Shown: piece by piece, positions 1 to 8,656 of the stretch
How the letters are laid out: every line of letters starts with the position of its first letter
How positions within the stretch are numbered: the stretch's first letter is position 1
Source: an uncultured Pelagibacteraceae bacterium
Lineage (GTDB): Bacteria > Pseudomonadota > Alphaproteobacteria > Pelagibacterales > Pelagibacteraceae
DNA: 64,000 nucleotides
Reading direction: 5' to 3'
NCBI GenBank assembly: GCA_902540595.1
Contig: CACBNI010000003.1
Span: forward strand, 1-64,000
The notes under the pieces: generated by a model
Seen by the model: the letters and a program-made list of their open reading frames with translations, nothing else
The model's database searches: none
Told to the model about the DNA's origin: nothing
Position numbers and translations under genes: made by a program

Positions 1-1
1 T

Positions 2-184
2 CACACAATGATGAAAGTTTTCGGGGGCTTTGTGATAAGTCTCGGATTAGTTGGTGGATGGCTTCCACTGAGTTTTTCGGTTGCATTAACAGGTTTAGAG
101 ATCTTAGTTGCTTTTCTTCAAGCTTATGTTTTTGCAATCTTAACCTGCATCTATTTAAATGATGCATTAAATTTACACCATTAA
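2..184 (+). CDS. atpB: ATP synthase F0 subunit a, C-terminal part (partial)
   Basis: Open from the window edge to a TAA; about 60 residues are visible. The segment ends in the conserved last membrane helix of subunit a, with [18 protein letters not shown]. Subunit a forms the proton half-channels against the c-ring in the cytoplasmic membrane. The helix carrying the essential arginine lies upstream of the window and cannot be checked. It is followed 18 bases later by atpE, the normal F0 order. The ORF track omits it because its start is outside the window. Confidence 0.93.
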   Translation, partial: HTMMKVFGGFVISLGLVGGWLPLSFSVALTGLEILVAFLQAYVFAILTCIYLNDALNLHH

Positions 185-190
185 TTAACC

Positions 191-197
191 AAGGAGG
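191..197 (+). promoter_or_regulatory. Strong ribosome binding site of atpE
   Basis: AAGGAGG, five bases before the atpE ATG. Most genes in the window lack such a complete Shine-Dalgarno, so it stands out. It fits the need for many more copies of subunit c than of the other F0 subunits made from the same message. Confidence 0.75.
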
Positions 198-202
198 AAA
201 TA

Positions 203-430
203 ATGGAATTAGAAGCAGCAAAAATGATCGGAGCTGGTTTAGCAGCAATTGCTTTAGCAGGTGCCGGCGTAGGTATCGGAATAATTTTTGGAAATTATTT
301 GTCTGGAGCGATGAGAAATCCATCTGCAGCACAAAAACAGTTTCCTAATTTGCTTTTAGGTTTCGCTCTTGCGGAAGCTACAGGATTATTTGGATTAGTA
401 GTTGCATTGATCATTTTATTTGCGTTTTAA
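203..430 (+). CDS. atpE: ATP synthase F0 subunit c
   Basis: 75 residues, two membrane helices forming a hairpin. Helix 1 carries the glycine-rich packing motif (GAGVGIGIIFG, about residues 20-30) and the polar loop has RNPSAA. Helix 2 carries the ion-binding glutamate near residue 58 (FALAEATGLF). The residue after this Glu is Ala rather than the Ser typical of sodium-binding rings, so I infer proton coupling. It forms the rotating ring in the cytoplasmic membrane. It lies between atpB and the b' gene, whose ATG begins five bases after its stop. Confidence 0.97.
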   Translation: MELEAAKMIGAGLAAIALAGAGVGIGIIFGNYLSGAMRNPSAAQKQFPNLLLGFALAEATGLFGLVVALIILFAF

Positions 431-434
431 ATTA

Positions 435-1025
435 ATGATTAAAAAAATATGTTTTCAGTCGATATTTTTTAGCTTCTTATTTTTTAAAGAAGCTTTTGCA
501 GCTGAAAGCGGAGGTATGCCTCAATTAAATCCTGAGTTTTGGATTTCTCAAATCTTTTGGTTAGTACTTACTTTTGGAATTATGTATGTTGTTTTATCAA
601 AATTCATACTGCCAAAAATTAGTAATAATTTAGAGTCTAGGAAATCTCAAATTTTAGAAAACATTGAGGCCGCAGAAAAACAAAGAGAAGATAGCGAGGC
701 TAAGCTTAAAGAATATGATGAAATAATATTAAAGAGCAAAATGGAAGCTAAAACTATATTCAATCAAACAAGAGAAAAGACCTTAAAAGATATAGGGGCA
801 AAAAAAGAAGTTTTAGATCAGCAAATTGATGATGAGATCAATAAAGCTGAAAAAGAAATAGAAGTTCTAAGAGTTAGCGCCCCTGATAAAATAAACAAAA
901 TAGCAATTGAGACCTCATCAGAACTTTTAGAAAAACTTATTGGTTCAGGAGTAAACAGCAGCAGTATATCTGCAATTGTTGATGATCTATCAAGAAGAAA
1001 TGGGGATAAATATTATGGCAATTGA
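435..1025 (+). CDS. atpG: ATP synthase F0 subunit b' (second stator b subunit)
   Basis: 196 residues from the ATG at 435; the longer ORF in the track uses a TTG inside atpE and is less likely. One membrane helix (about residues 30-55, FWISQIFWLVLTFGIMYVV) is followed by a long charged coiled coil, the architecture of the peripheral stalk. Photosynthetic bacteria and Alphaproteobacteria use a b/b' heterodimer, and a second b gene follows directly. An extra hydrophobic stretch at the N terminus ends in EAFAAES and resembles a cleavable signal peptide. The symbol atpG (also called atpF2 or atpX) varies between annotations. Confidence 0.9.
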   Translation: MIKKICFQSIFFSFLFFKEAFAAESGGMPQLNPEFWISQIFWLVLTFGIMYVVLSKFILPKISNNLESRKSQILENIEAAEKQREDSEAKLKEYDEIILKSKMEAKTIFNQTREKTLKDIGAKKEVLDQQIDDEINKAEKEIEVLRVSAPDKINKIAIETSSELLEKLIGSGVNSSSISAIVDDLSRRNGDKYYGN

Positions 1026-1512
1026 TGCAACATTTTGGGTAGCAGTATCATTTGTAATATTTTTTGGGGCTTTAATTTATTTAAAAATTCCTCAAAGAAT
1101 TTCTCAAATATTAGATAAAATGATTTCTGATATTAAAAATGAAATAGACGAAAGTGAAAAATTAAGAACTGAGGCGAAAAATTTGTTAGATAATGCACAA
1201 AAAAAGTTAGATACAGCTCAAACTGTTAGCAATGAGATTTTAGATGAAGCAAAAAAAGACTCGGATAAATTGGTGATAGAATTGAACGATAAATTCCATA
1301 AATCTTCTGAGATCAAAAAAAACCTTGCTGAAAATAAAATAAGTCAAATGAAAGAGGCAGCTATTAAAGAGATTAAAGATGCTTCAATTAAAATAGCAGT
1401 CGACTCTGTTAAAAAAATTATATCTACATCAGTAGATAAATCAAAACTCGATGCTGTATTTCAAAAAAATTTAGATGAGACTAAAGAGCAGCTAAAAAAA
1501 ATTAGCTCATAA
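1015..1512 (+). CDS. atpF: ATP synthase F0 subunit b
   Basis: 165 residues from ATG 1015, which overlaps the end of the b' gene by 11 bases and so suggests translational coupling. The upstream in-frame ATG at 976 would lie deep inside b' and is rejected. A single N-terminal membrane helix (FWVAVSFVIFFGALIYL) is followed by a long Lys/Glu/Asp-rich amphipathic helix, as expected of the stator stalk that anchors F1. The F1 genes do not follow; in Alphaproteobacteria they normally sit at another locus. Confidence 0.93.
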   Translation: MAIDATFWVAVSFVIFFGALIYLKIPQRISQILDKMISDIKNEIDESEKLRTEAKNLLDNAQKKLDTAQTVSNEILDEAKKDSDKLVIELNDKFHKSSEIKKNLAENKISQMKEAAIKEIKDASIKIAVDSVKKIISTSVDKSKLDAVFQKNLDETKEQLKKISS

Positions 1513-1551
1513 TAAACTTACAATTTCCCAAAAAAACTATAAATTATTGAT

Positions 1552-3012
1552 ATGAATTCTATAGTGATTGGATCTGGATTTGGAGGAATTGCTGCAGCTT
1601 TGCGCCTGAAGGCAAAAGGACATGAGGTTAAATTAATTGAAAAACATCCTGACCTAGGGGGGAGAGCCAGGGTATTTAAAAAAAATGGTTTTACATTTGA
1701 TGGTGGGCCAACAGTTATTACCGCACCATACTTGATTAATGAGTTATTTGAATTGTTTAAAAAAGATCCTAAACATTACATTGAATTATCTCCACTTAAA
1801 ATTTGGTATCAATTTATTTTTGAAGATAAAACTAAATTTAATTATTCTGGTGATGAAGACAGTATGACTGAACAGATAGAGAGTATAAATAAAGATGATG
1901 TTAAAGGGTATCAAAAACTAGTAGCCTTTACCAAAAAGATATTTGATAAAGGTTTTACAGAATTGGCAGATGTCCCTTTCGATAAACCTTTTGTAATGAT
2001 GCAGCAACTTCCTGCACTATTGAAACTTAAAAGTTATAAATCAGTTTACTCATTAGTATCCACATTCATAAAAAACGAGAAATTAAGAAGAATGCTCAGT
2101 ATGCATCCTCTCTTAGTCGGAGGTAATCCATTTACTACAACCTCAATTTATGGGTTAATACTCTACTTGGAGAAAAAATGGGGAATACATTATTCTATGG
2201 GTGGTACAGGAAATATTATTAAAGGACTTGAGAAACTCATGCAAGAGGAAGGAATTGATATAATCAAAAATAGTGAGGTAACAGAGATCGTTTCAAAAAG
2301 TAATAAAATTACCGGGGTCAAATTAAATGACAAAGATATAATTGAGGCTGAAAACGTTATTTGTAACGCAGATCCACCTGCTTTTTACGAAAAAATGCAA
2401 AAAATGAATGGCCAAGGTTCTTTTATTTTTAATTGGAAAAAGAAAAGAATGGAATATTCAATGGGTCTTTTCGTTTACTATTTTGGAACTAAAAAGGTTT
2501 ATGAAAATGTTGAGCATCATACAATTAAGTTTGGAAATAAATACAAAGAACATTTAGAAGATATTTTTAATAATAAGAAATTAAATAACGATATTAGCTA
2601 TTACCTCCACAGACCCTCTGCAACTGACAAATCAATGGCACCGGAGGGAAATGACTGTTTTTATGTTCTAGTACCAGTTCCAAATAATCAATCTAAAATC
2701 GATTGGCAAACTGAAGGTGAAAACATGAAAAATTTAGTAATTGATAAAATGGAAAAAGATATAATGCCAAATCTTAGAGAAAATATTGTGGCTGACTTTT
2801 ATTTAACGCCAGATTATTTCGAAAAAGAGTTAAACACAAAATTTGGATCTGGATTTTCAATTCAGCCTAAATTCACCCAATCTGCATATTTTAGATTTCA
2901 CAATAAATCTGAAATTTATGACGGACTTTATTTTGTTGGAGCTGGAACGCACCCAGGAGCTGGGGTGCCTGGTGTGTTATCCTCAGCAAAAGTCTTGGAT
3001 AAACTTCTCTAA
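1552..3012 (+). CDS. crtI: Phytoene desaturase
   Basis: 486 residues, near the usual 490-510. The N terminus holds the FAD-binding Rossmann motif GSGFGGIAAALRLKAKGHEV and then EKHPDLGGRARVF and FDGGPTVI, typical of CrtI. The C-terminal signature GLYFVGAGTHPGAGVPGVL is complete. The enzyme introduces four double bases' worth of desaturation (four double bonds) into phytoene to make lycopene, at the membrane. It starts the carotenoid/retinal run; its stop overlaps the crtB ATG (TAATG). A related desaturase or isomerase role cannot be excluded from sequence alone, but crtB and crtY next door make crtI the natural reading. Confidence 0.93.
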   Translation: MNSIVIGSGFGGIAAALRLKAKGHEVKLIEKHPDLGGRARVFKKNGFTFDGGPTVITAPYLINELFELFKKDPKHYIELSPLKIWYQFIFEDKTKFNYSGDEDSMTEQIESINKDDVKGYQKLVAFTKKIFDKGFTELADVPFDKPFVMMQQLPALLKLKSYKSVYSLVSTFIKNEKLRRMLSMHPLLVGGNPFTTTSIYGLILYLEKKWGIHYSMGGTGNIIKGLEKLMQEEGIDIIKNSEVTEIVSKSNKITGVKLNDKDIIEAENVICNADPPAFYEKMQKMNGQGSFIFNWKKKRMEYSMGLFVYYFGTKKVYENVEHHTIKFGNKYKEHLEDIFNNKKLNNDISYYLHRPSATDKSMAPEGNDCFYVLVPVPNNQSKIDWQTEGENMKNLVIDKMEKDIMPNLRENIVADFYLTPDYFEKELNTKFGSGFSIQPKFTQSAYFRFHNKSEIYDGLYFVGAGTHPGAGVPGVLSSAKVLDKLL

Positions 3013-3863
3013 TGTCTGCTAAAAGCTATCTAGCAAAATATGCAAAATCTTTTAACTGGGCTGGTTTTTTTTTACCAAAAAATACTTACAAAAAATGTTC
3101 AGCCCTTTACGATTTTTGCAGAGTAGCTGATAATATTGCAGATGATGAAAACACTATTACAGATAAAAAAGAGAAATTTGAAAAATTTAGAGATAATTTT
3201 GAAAATAAAAATTTCAATGATCCAATAATTAAAAATATTTGGGATTTAATTTCTGAATATAATATTTCAATTAGAATTATTCATGATTTATTTGATGGCA
3301 TCAATTCAGATATCAAAGAACAAGTAAAGTTAACTACGGAAAAAGAATTATTAATTTATTCTTATCGAGTAGCAGGTACCGTAGGACTAATGATGGCCAA
3401 AATACTTAAGGTAAATAAAAAAAGTTCTTTAAAATCTGCAATTGATCTTGGTATCGCTATGCAATTAACAAATATTTCAAGAGATGTAATTGAAGATTTT
3501 AATAATGACAGGATCTACATTGATCAGAACTTCGAAAAAATAAAATCTACAATTGAATTATCAGAAAAATTTTATGAAAATTCTTTTTACTCAATTAAAG
3601 AAATACCCTTAATTTTTAGATTTTCTATTTTAGTTGCAAGAAGAGTTTATAGAAAAATTGGTTATAAAATTTTGAATAAAAAAAACTTAGAAAATTATAA
3701 AAAATCAGGAAAAATTTATGTCAATAATGTAGAAAAAATAGTTGAGACATTACTTGCAATAATTGATTTACTTAAACTTGTATTAACCAATAATAATGAT
3801 GATAATATTGATCATGACCATTATTTAATTAATGAAGAAATTAAATTAGATGAGAGAATTTGA
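3012..3863 (+). CDS. crtB: Phytoene synthase
   Basis: 283 residues. The first aspartate-rich motif appears as YDFCRVADNIADDE (about residues 33-46) and the second as QLTNISRDVIEDFNNDRIYI (about 153-172), both diagnostic of squalene/phytoene synthases. It condenses two geranylgeranyl diphosphate molecules to phytoene. It overlaps crtI by one base and crtY by 14 bases, so the three are likely translated as a coupled unit. No geranylgeranyl diphosphate synthase (crtE) gene is in the window. Confidence 0.94.
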   Translation: MSAKSYLAKYAKSFNWAGFFLPKNTYKKCSALYDFCRVADNIADDENTITDKKEKFEKFRDNFENKNFNDPIIKNIWDLISEYNISIRIIHDLFDGINSDIKEQVKLTTEKELLIYSYRVAGTVGLMMAKILKVNKKSSLKSAIDLGIAMQLTNISRDVIEDFNNDRIYIDQNFEKIKSTIELSEKFYENSFYSIKEIPLIFRFSILVARRVYRKIGYKILNKKNLENYKKSGKIYVNNVEKIVETLLAIIDLLKLVLTNNNDDNIDHDHYLINEEIKLDERI

Positions 3864-4914
3864 CTATGTAATTATTGGTGGTGGTTGCGCTGGGTTATCT
3901 TTGGCATATGAATTAGAAATTCATAAAAAATTCAAAAATAAAACATTAGCAATTATTGAACCTAGACATAATTATATTAGAGATAAAACCTGGTCTTTTT
4001 GGAAAGTTGCAGCCCATAATTTTGAAGATTGTGTAAAGCACAGCTGGAGTAATTTTTCTATCAATATACCTAATCAAACTAAATACATAGAATGTGATAA
4101 CTTTCCTTATCAATCTATTGATAGTAGCCTATTTTACCAAAAGATAATCAACACCTTAAAAAAAAATACTAATATTCATTTTTTTAAGAATATAAATGAA
4201 ATCAGCACTGAAAATTCATTTGTATTCAACAGTGTCAGTGACGTTTCAGATAGTAAAAATGAATTATGGCAACATTTTTCAGGTATTGAGATTGAAACAA
4301 ATAAAGATCTTTTTGATGATCAAATATTTAACTTAATGGATTTTGATTGTGATCAAAGAGATAGTGTACACTTTTTTTATACCTTACCCTTTTCAAAAAA
4401 AAAGGCACTTGTAGAGACAACTTGGATCTCCAATCTAAATCATCCATCAAACCAAGATTATTCAACTCAGCTAGAAGATTATATTAAAAATAAATTAAAA
4501 ATAAAAAATTATGAGATTAAATTTAAAGAAACTGGCGCAATCCCGCTATTCCAGCCCAAAAATATAAAAAAAATAAATCAAATGGAAATTGGTACTGCAG
4601 GAGGTATGACTAGATTAAGCACCGGATATACCTTTATGAATATTCAAGACCAAAGTAAATATATTAGAGAAAATTTTGAGAGTATCGAAAAAGTAGATAA
4701 TTTTACTATAAATTCAAAATATAAATTCTTAGATAATATATTTTTAAAAGTATTAAAAAAAAATTCAGGTAAAATGCCAGAGATATTCTTTAAAATGTTT
4801 AATTGTTCTCCAAGCACAGTTATCAATTTTTTATCAAATAAAAGTAATATCTATGAGGACTTCTCTATTATTTTAAAGATGCCAAAACTGGTTTTTTTGA
4901 GAGAACTGTTGTGA
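3850..4914 (+). CDS. crtY: Lycopene beta-cyclase
   Basis: 354 residues, slightly short for CrtY (usually about 380). It has the dinucleotide-binding start DYVIIGGGCAGLSLAYEL, the family motif PRHNYIRDKTWSFW, and the C-terminal GGMTRLSTGYTFMNIQDQS. It cyclises both ends of lycopene to beta-carotene, the substrate of the next gene product. The gene starts inside crtB and stops one base before blh. Confidence 0.93.
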   Translation: MREFDYVIIGGGCAGLSLAYELEIHKKFKNKTLAIIEPRHNYIRDKTWSFWKVAAHNFEDCVKHSWSNFSINIPNQTKYIECDNFPYQSIDSSLFYQKIINTLKKNTNIHFFKNINEISTENSFVFNSVSDVSDSKNELWQHFSGIEIETNKDLFDDQIFNLMDFDCDQRDSVHFFYTLPFSKKKALVETTWISNLNHPSNQDYSTQLEDYIKNKLKIKNYEIKFKETGAIPLFQPKNIKKINQMEIGTAGGMTRLSTGYTFMNIQDQSKYIRENFESIEKVDNFTINSKYKFLDNIFLKVLKKNSGKMPEIFFKMFNCSPSTVINFLSNKSNIYEDFSIILKMPKLVFLRELL

Positions 4915-4915
4915 A

Positions 4916-5851
4916 ATGAATTCTCAAATAAAAAAAATAAATCTAAATCACTCTTTTATATTTTTTTTATTTTGTAATGTATTTTCAGTAGTAATCTTTA
5001 AATTTACAAATTTGAATATATCAACCTTATTTTGCTTACTACTTATATTAACCATAGGTGTTTCTCACGGTGCCTTAGATCATTTAAAAGGTAAAAAACT
5101 TCTTACAATTTTAAATATTAAAAAATTTTATATTTTCTATTTAATTTATATATTAATGGCTCTCTCAGTGATATTGATATGGACAATTGTGCCAGCTATT
5201 ACTTTAATAGTTTTTTTGGCTGTTGCCTCGTTTCATTTTGGTAAAGAAGATACGCAATTTTTAATAAACAAAAGCTCAAACTTAATTTCAATACTTTATT
5301 TTTTTAGAGGCTTATTGATTATTATTACACCTTTGTACTTCAATTTTGATGAGACAGTGACAATATTTAAAATGTTACTAATCGATAGTGAACAATTTTA
5401 CTCAATTTTAGGTTTTATTGAAAAGTATAAAATAATTGAAATAGCTATTGGTTTAAGTGCGCTAGCAAGTATCATTTTATTTTTAAACGAATTTAACATT
5501 AAAAAATTTGCAATTTTTTTAGATTTTTTCTCAATTATAGTTTTGAATTATTATATGTCACCCCTAATTGCATTTACTATTTACTTTTGCTTTTTACATT
5601 CTATTAGGCATACTATTTCGCTTGCTGTAGAAATGGATAATTCCAATTTAAGAAATGGTTTGATGTTATTTGTTAAAAAAGCTTTTCCATTAACTGTTTT
5701 GACTGCCATTTTCTCTGTGCTGGGTCTTTATTTTCTTAATAATGTCTATGAATTAAATAGTGCAATATTAAAAATCATTTTTATGGGTTTGGCGTCTTTA
5801 ACCTTTCCTCATATATTGCTGGAATATTTTTTAGAAAAAAATGAAAAATAA
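4916..5851 (+). CDS. blh: Beta-carotene 15,15'-dioxygenase, Brp/Blh family
   Basis: 311 residues, strongly hydrophobic with many membrane helices. Conserved Brp/Blh histidine motifs are visible: VSHGALDHLKG (about residue 48), SFHFGKED (about 103), HSIRHTISL (about 229) and FPHILLEYF near the C terminus; these supply iron ligands in this family. The enzyme cleaves beta-carotene into two retinal molecules for rhodopsin. It follows crtY immediately, and its end overlaps ispH by 11 bases. The rhodopsin gene is not in this window. Confidence 0.93.
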   Translation: MNSQIKKINLNHSFIFFLFCNVFSVVIFKFTNLNISTLFCLLLILTIGVSHGALDHLKGKKLLTILNIKKFYIFYLIYILMALSVILIWTIVPAITLIVFLAVASFHFGKEDTQFLINKSSNLISILYFFRGLLIIITPLYFNFDETVTIFKMLLIDSEQFYSILGFIEKYKIIEIAIGLSALASIILFLNEFNIKKFAIFLDFFSIIVLNYYMSPLIAFTIYFCFLHSIRHTISLAVEMDNSNLRNGLMLFVKKAFPLTVLTAIFSVLGLYFLNNVYELNSAILKIIFMGLASLTFPHILLEYFLEKNEK

Positions 5852-6785
5852 AGAATTAAAAATCTTGTTGTCTGCACCACGTGGTTTTTGTGCAGGTGTT
5901 GAAAGGGCAATTGAAATTGTTGAAAAATCAATTCAAAAATTTGGTGCTCCAGTTTACGTTAGACATGAAATTGTTCATAACAAACACGTTGTTGACGATC
6001 TAAAAAATAAAGGAGCTATATTCGTTGAAGAACTTGAGGAAATAAAAGACAAATCAAGACCCGTTATTTTTTCTGCTCACGGAGTACCAAAAAAAATACC
6101 AGAGGATGCTAAAAACTATAAAATGACTTATGTTGATGCAACATGTCCTTTGGTTTCAAAAGTACACAGAGAAGCAGAAAATCTTAATAAAGCAGGATAT
6201 CAAATTATTTTAATTGGACACAAAAACCATCCAGAAGTAATTGGAACTATGGGGCAACTCCCAGATGGTGCGGTTAGACTAGTACAGAATGAGGATGAGG
6301 CTCAAAATTATCATGCTGAAAAAAATGATAAAATTGCTTATATAACTCAGACAACATTATCGGTAGATGACACCAAGGAAATAATAAAAATCCTAAAAAA
6401 TAAATATCCATCCATGAAAGAACCAATGAAGGAAGATATTTGTTATGCCACCACCAATAGGCAAGCTGCAGTTAAGAATATAGCAAAACAATGTGATATG
6501 TTTTTTGTAATTGGAAGTAGAAATTCTTCAAACTCAGTAAGACTGGTAGAAGTTGCAAAAAAATCTGGATGTGAAAATGCACACTTAATTCATTCAGAAA
6601 GTGAAATTCCATATAATGAAATAGAAAAATTTAATACTATAGGTATTTCATCAGGTGCGTCAGCTCCAGAAGTTTTAGTTGAAAATTTTATAAATGCTTT
6701 GAAAAATAAATTCACTATTAAAATAAATGAAGTTGAAATAATAAAAGAAAACGTAGTTTTTAAAGTTCCTAATAAATTAAATTAA
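5841..6785 (+). CDS. ispH: 4-hydroxy-3-methylbut-2-enyl diphosphate reductase
   Basis: 314 residues, normal length. The three cysteines that hold the iron-sulfur cluster are in APRGFCAGVERAIEIV, VDATCPLVSKVHRE and KEDICYATTNRQ. The enzyme makes IPP and DMAPP in the last step of the MEP isoprenoid pathway in the cytoplasm. Its start lies inside blh, so the supply of C5 units is tied to retinal synthesis in one transcript. In many Alphaproteobacteria ispH heads an ispH-thrB-rnhA block, exactly as downstream here. Confidence 0.97.
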   Translation: MKNKELKILLSAPRGFCAGVERAIEIVEKSIQKFGAPVYVRHEIVHNKHVVDDLKNKGAIFVEELEEIKDKSRPVIFSAHGVPKKIPEDAKNYKMTYVDATCPLVSKVHREAENLNKAGYQIILIGHKNHPEVIGTMGQLPDGAVRLVQNEDEAQNYHAEKNDKIAYITQTTLSVDDTKEIIKILKNKYPSMKEPMKEDICYATTNRQAAVKNIAKQCDMFFVIGSRNSSNSVRLVEVAKKSGCENAHLIHSESEIPYNEIEKFNTIGISSGASAPEVLVENFINALKNKFTIKINEVEIIKENVVFKVPNKLN

Positions 6786-7754
6786 ATGGCTGTTTATACA
6801 AAAATTGATAAAAGTGACATTAAACTAATAAATACTAATTTTAAAATTGAAAAAATTATTAGCTTTCAAGGGATTAAGCAAGGCATTGAAAATACTAATT
6901 ATTTATTAAAATCAAAAAATAAAAAATTTATCTTAACAATTTTTGAAAAAAGGGTTTCAAACAAAGAAATCCCTTTTTTTATGAAACTAATGGATAAATT
7001 AAATAGTTCTAAAATAAATTGTCCTAAACCTTTAAGAACCAAAAGTGATAGTTATCTGATAAAATTAAAAAAAAAGACTGCCTGTATCGTATCTTTTTTA
7101 GAGGGAAAAGATAAAAAAAAACTCAATATCAAAGATTGCTACAATATTGGCAAAACTACCGCGCAAATGCATTTAGTTACTAAAAAACTAAAACTTTATC
7201 GAAAAAATTCAATGGGTATTAAAAATCTTAACCCTTTATTAAAAAGTATTAAGTTTAAAGATAATAAATTCTCAAAAATAGATCTTTTTTTAAAAAATAA
7301 TTTAAAGAATATTAATAAGTATTGGCCGAAAAAATTACCAAATGGAATTATTCATGGAGATTTATTTATTGATAATATTTTTTTTAAAAAAAATAAACTG
7401 TCAGGAATTATAGATTTTTACTTTGCTGGAAATGATTATTTTATGTATGAAATTGCAATTTGTATTAATGCTCTATGTTTTGACTTAAAGGGTAAAAAAT
7501 TTTCAATGAATAAACAAAAAATTAAAAGTTTAATTAAAGGCTATGAGAGTGTTAAGAAAATTTCCTCTAGAGAAAAAAATGCTATTAATGTCCTATGTAG
7601 AGGGGCAGCTTTGCGTTACTTATTAACTAGACTTTATGATTATTCTAATACTCCTAAAACAGCTTTAATAAAGATAAAAAATCCTAACGAGTATTATCAA
7701 AAACTACTTACTCATAATAGCTTAAATTCTTATAAAGATTATTTATTCAGATGA
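6786..7754 (+). CDS. thrB: Homoserine kinase (ThrB, protein-kinase-like fold)
   Basis: 322 residues. This is the ThrB type related to choline/aminoglycoside kinases: ENTNYLLKS near residue 36, the catalytic loop IIHGDLFIDNIFF (about 193) and GIIDFYFAGNDYFMYEIAI. It phosphorylates homoserine for threonine synthesis; the partner thrC is nearby on the other strand. It begins one base after the ispH stop and overlaps rnhA by four bases. It is rich in lysine, like many genes in this window. Confidence 0.9.
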   Translation: MAVYTKIDKSDIKLINTNFKIEKIISFQGIKQGIENTNYLLKSKNKKFILTIFEKRVSNKEIPFFMKLMDKLNSSKINCPKPLRTKSDSYLIKLKKKTACIVSFLEGKDKKKLNIKDCYNIGKTTAQMHLVTKKLKLYRKNSMGIKNLNPLLKSIKFKDNKFSKIDLFLKNNLKNINKYWPKKLPNGIIHGDLFIDNIFFKKNKLSGIIDFYFAGNDYFMYEIAICINALCFDLKGKKFSMNKQKIKSLIKGYESVKKISSREKNAINVLCRGAALRYLLTRLYDYSNTPKTALIKIKNPNEYYQKLLTHNSLNSYKDYLFR

Positions 7755-8176
7755 TTAAAATTTATACAGATGGTTCCTGCCTGTCGAATCCAGGAAATGG
7801 TGGATGGGCTGCAATAATCAATATAAATGGAGAAATTAAAAAAATTAGTGGAAATGAAAAAAATACAACAAATAACAGAATGGAACTTATGGCTCCAATT
7901 AATGCTTTGAAAAATATAAACTCAAAAGATCCAATAGAGATATTTACAGATTCAAAATATGTAAAAAATGGAATTACTGAGTGGATTAATACTTGGGTAT
8001 TAAATAACTGGAAAACATCAAAAAAAGAGAATGTTAAAAACAAAGATTTATGGCTTGAATTACATAAACTAAATAAATCCTTAAATGTAAAATGGAATTG
8101 GGTTAAAGCACATGCTGGAGACCCTCTAAATGAAGAAGTAGATATGCTGGCTAAAAAAGCAGCTAATTTAAATTGA
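7751..8176 (+). CDS. rnhA: Ribonuclease HI
   Basis: 141 residues. The catalytic acidic residues are in place: IYTDGSCLSNPGNGGW (Asp), NRMELMAPINAL (Glu), IFTDSKYV (Asp) and GDPLNEEVDMLAK (Asp). It cuts RNA in RNA-DNA hybrids. Its start overlaps thrB by four bases (ATGA type). Its last nine bases overlap the convergent peroxiredoxin gene. Confidence 0.96.
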   Translation: MIKIYTDGSCLSNPGNGGWAAIININGEIKKISGNEKNTTNNRMELMAPINALKNINSKDPIEIFTDSKYVKNGITEWINTWVLNNWKTSKKENVKNKDLWLELHKLNKSLNVKWNWVKAHAGDPLNEEVDMLAKKAANLN

Positions 8177-8656
8177 TTCTAAAAAATTCTCTGCAGCTGA
8201 CATCTCACAGGTTGCTGTATCTTCCTCAGCTTTTATCTTAGTTGCAACATTATTTTCAACTAGCATAGTATATCTTGCTGATCGCGTTCCTTGACCTCTG
8301 TCAAATCTGTCAATATCTGCACCAATTGATTTAGTAAATTCGCAGTATGGATCTGCTGCCATAAAAATCTTATCTTCTACCTTTTGACTATCACCCCAAG
8401 CTTTCATTACATTAGGATCATTTACTGAAACACAAATAATTTTGGTAATCCCTTTTTGTTTAGCAGCTTCAAAATTGTTAACATAACTTGGCAAATGTTT
8501 AGCGGAGCAAACTTTAGTAAAAGCTCCAGGAACCCCTATAACTATAGTTTTATTATTGTCAAATAGCTCCGAAGTAGATATTTTTTTTGGCGCACCAGTT
8601 TCGTCTAAATGGTAAAATTCTGAATTTGGAATTTTATCCCCCTCTTTAATTTTCAT
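8168..8656 (-). CDS. Peroxiredoxin, Prx5/type II family
   Basis: 162 residues with a thioredoxin-fold peroxiredoxin sequence. The peroxidatic cysteine is in GVPGAFTKVCSAKHLPSYV (about residue 50), the Prx5-type motif. Other family blocks follow: CVSVNDPNVMKAWG and DRGQGTRSARYTMLVE. It reduces hydrogen peroxide and organic peroxides, usually with glutaredoxin or thioredoxin. It is the last gene of the minus-strand run that starts with cytochrome oxidase and overlaps thrC by four bases. Confidence 0.93.
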   Translation of the reverse strand: MKIKEGDKIPNSEFYHLDETGAPKKISTSELFDNNKTIVIGVPGAFTKVCSAKHLPSYVNNFEAAKQKGITKIICVSVNDPNVMKAWGDSQKVEDKIFMAADPYCEFTKSIGADIDRFDRGQGTRSARYTMLVENNVATKIKAEEDTATCEMSAAENFLESI

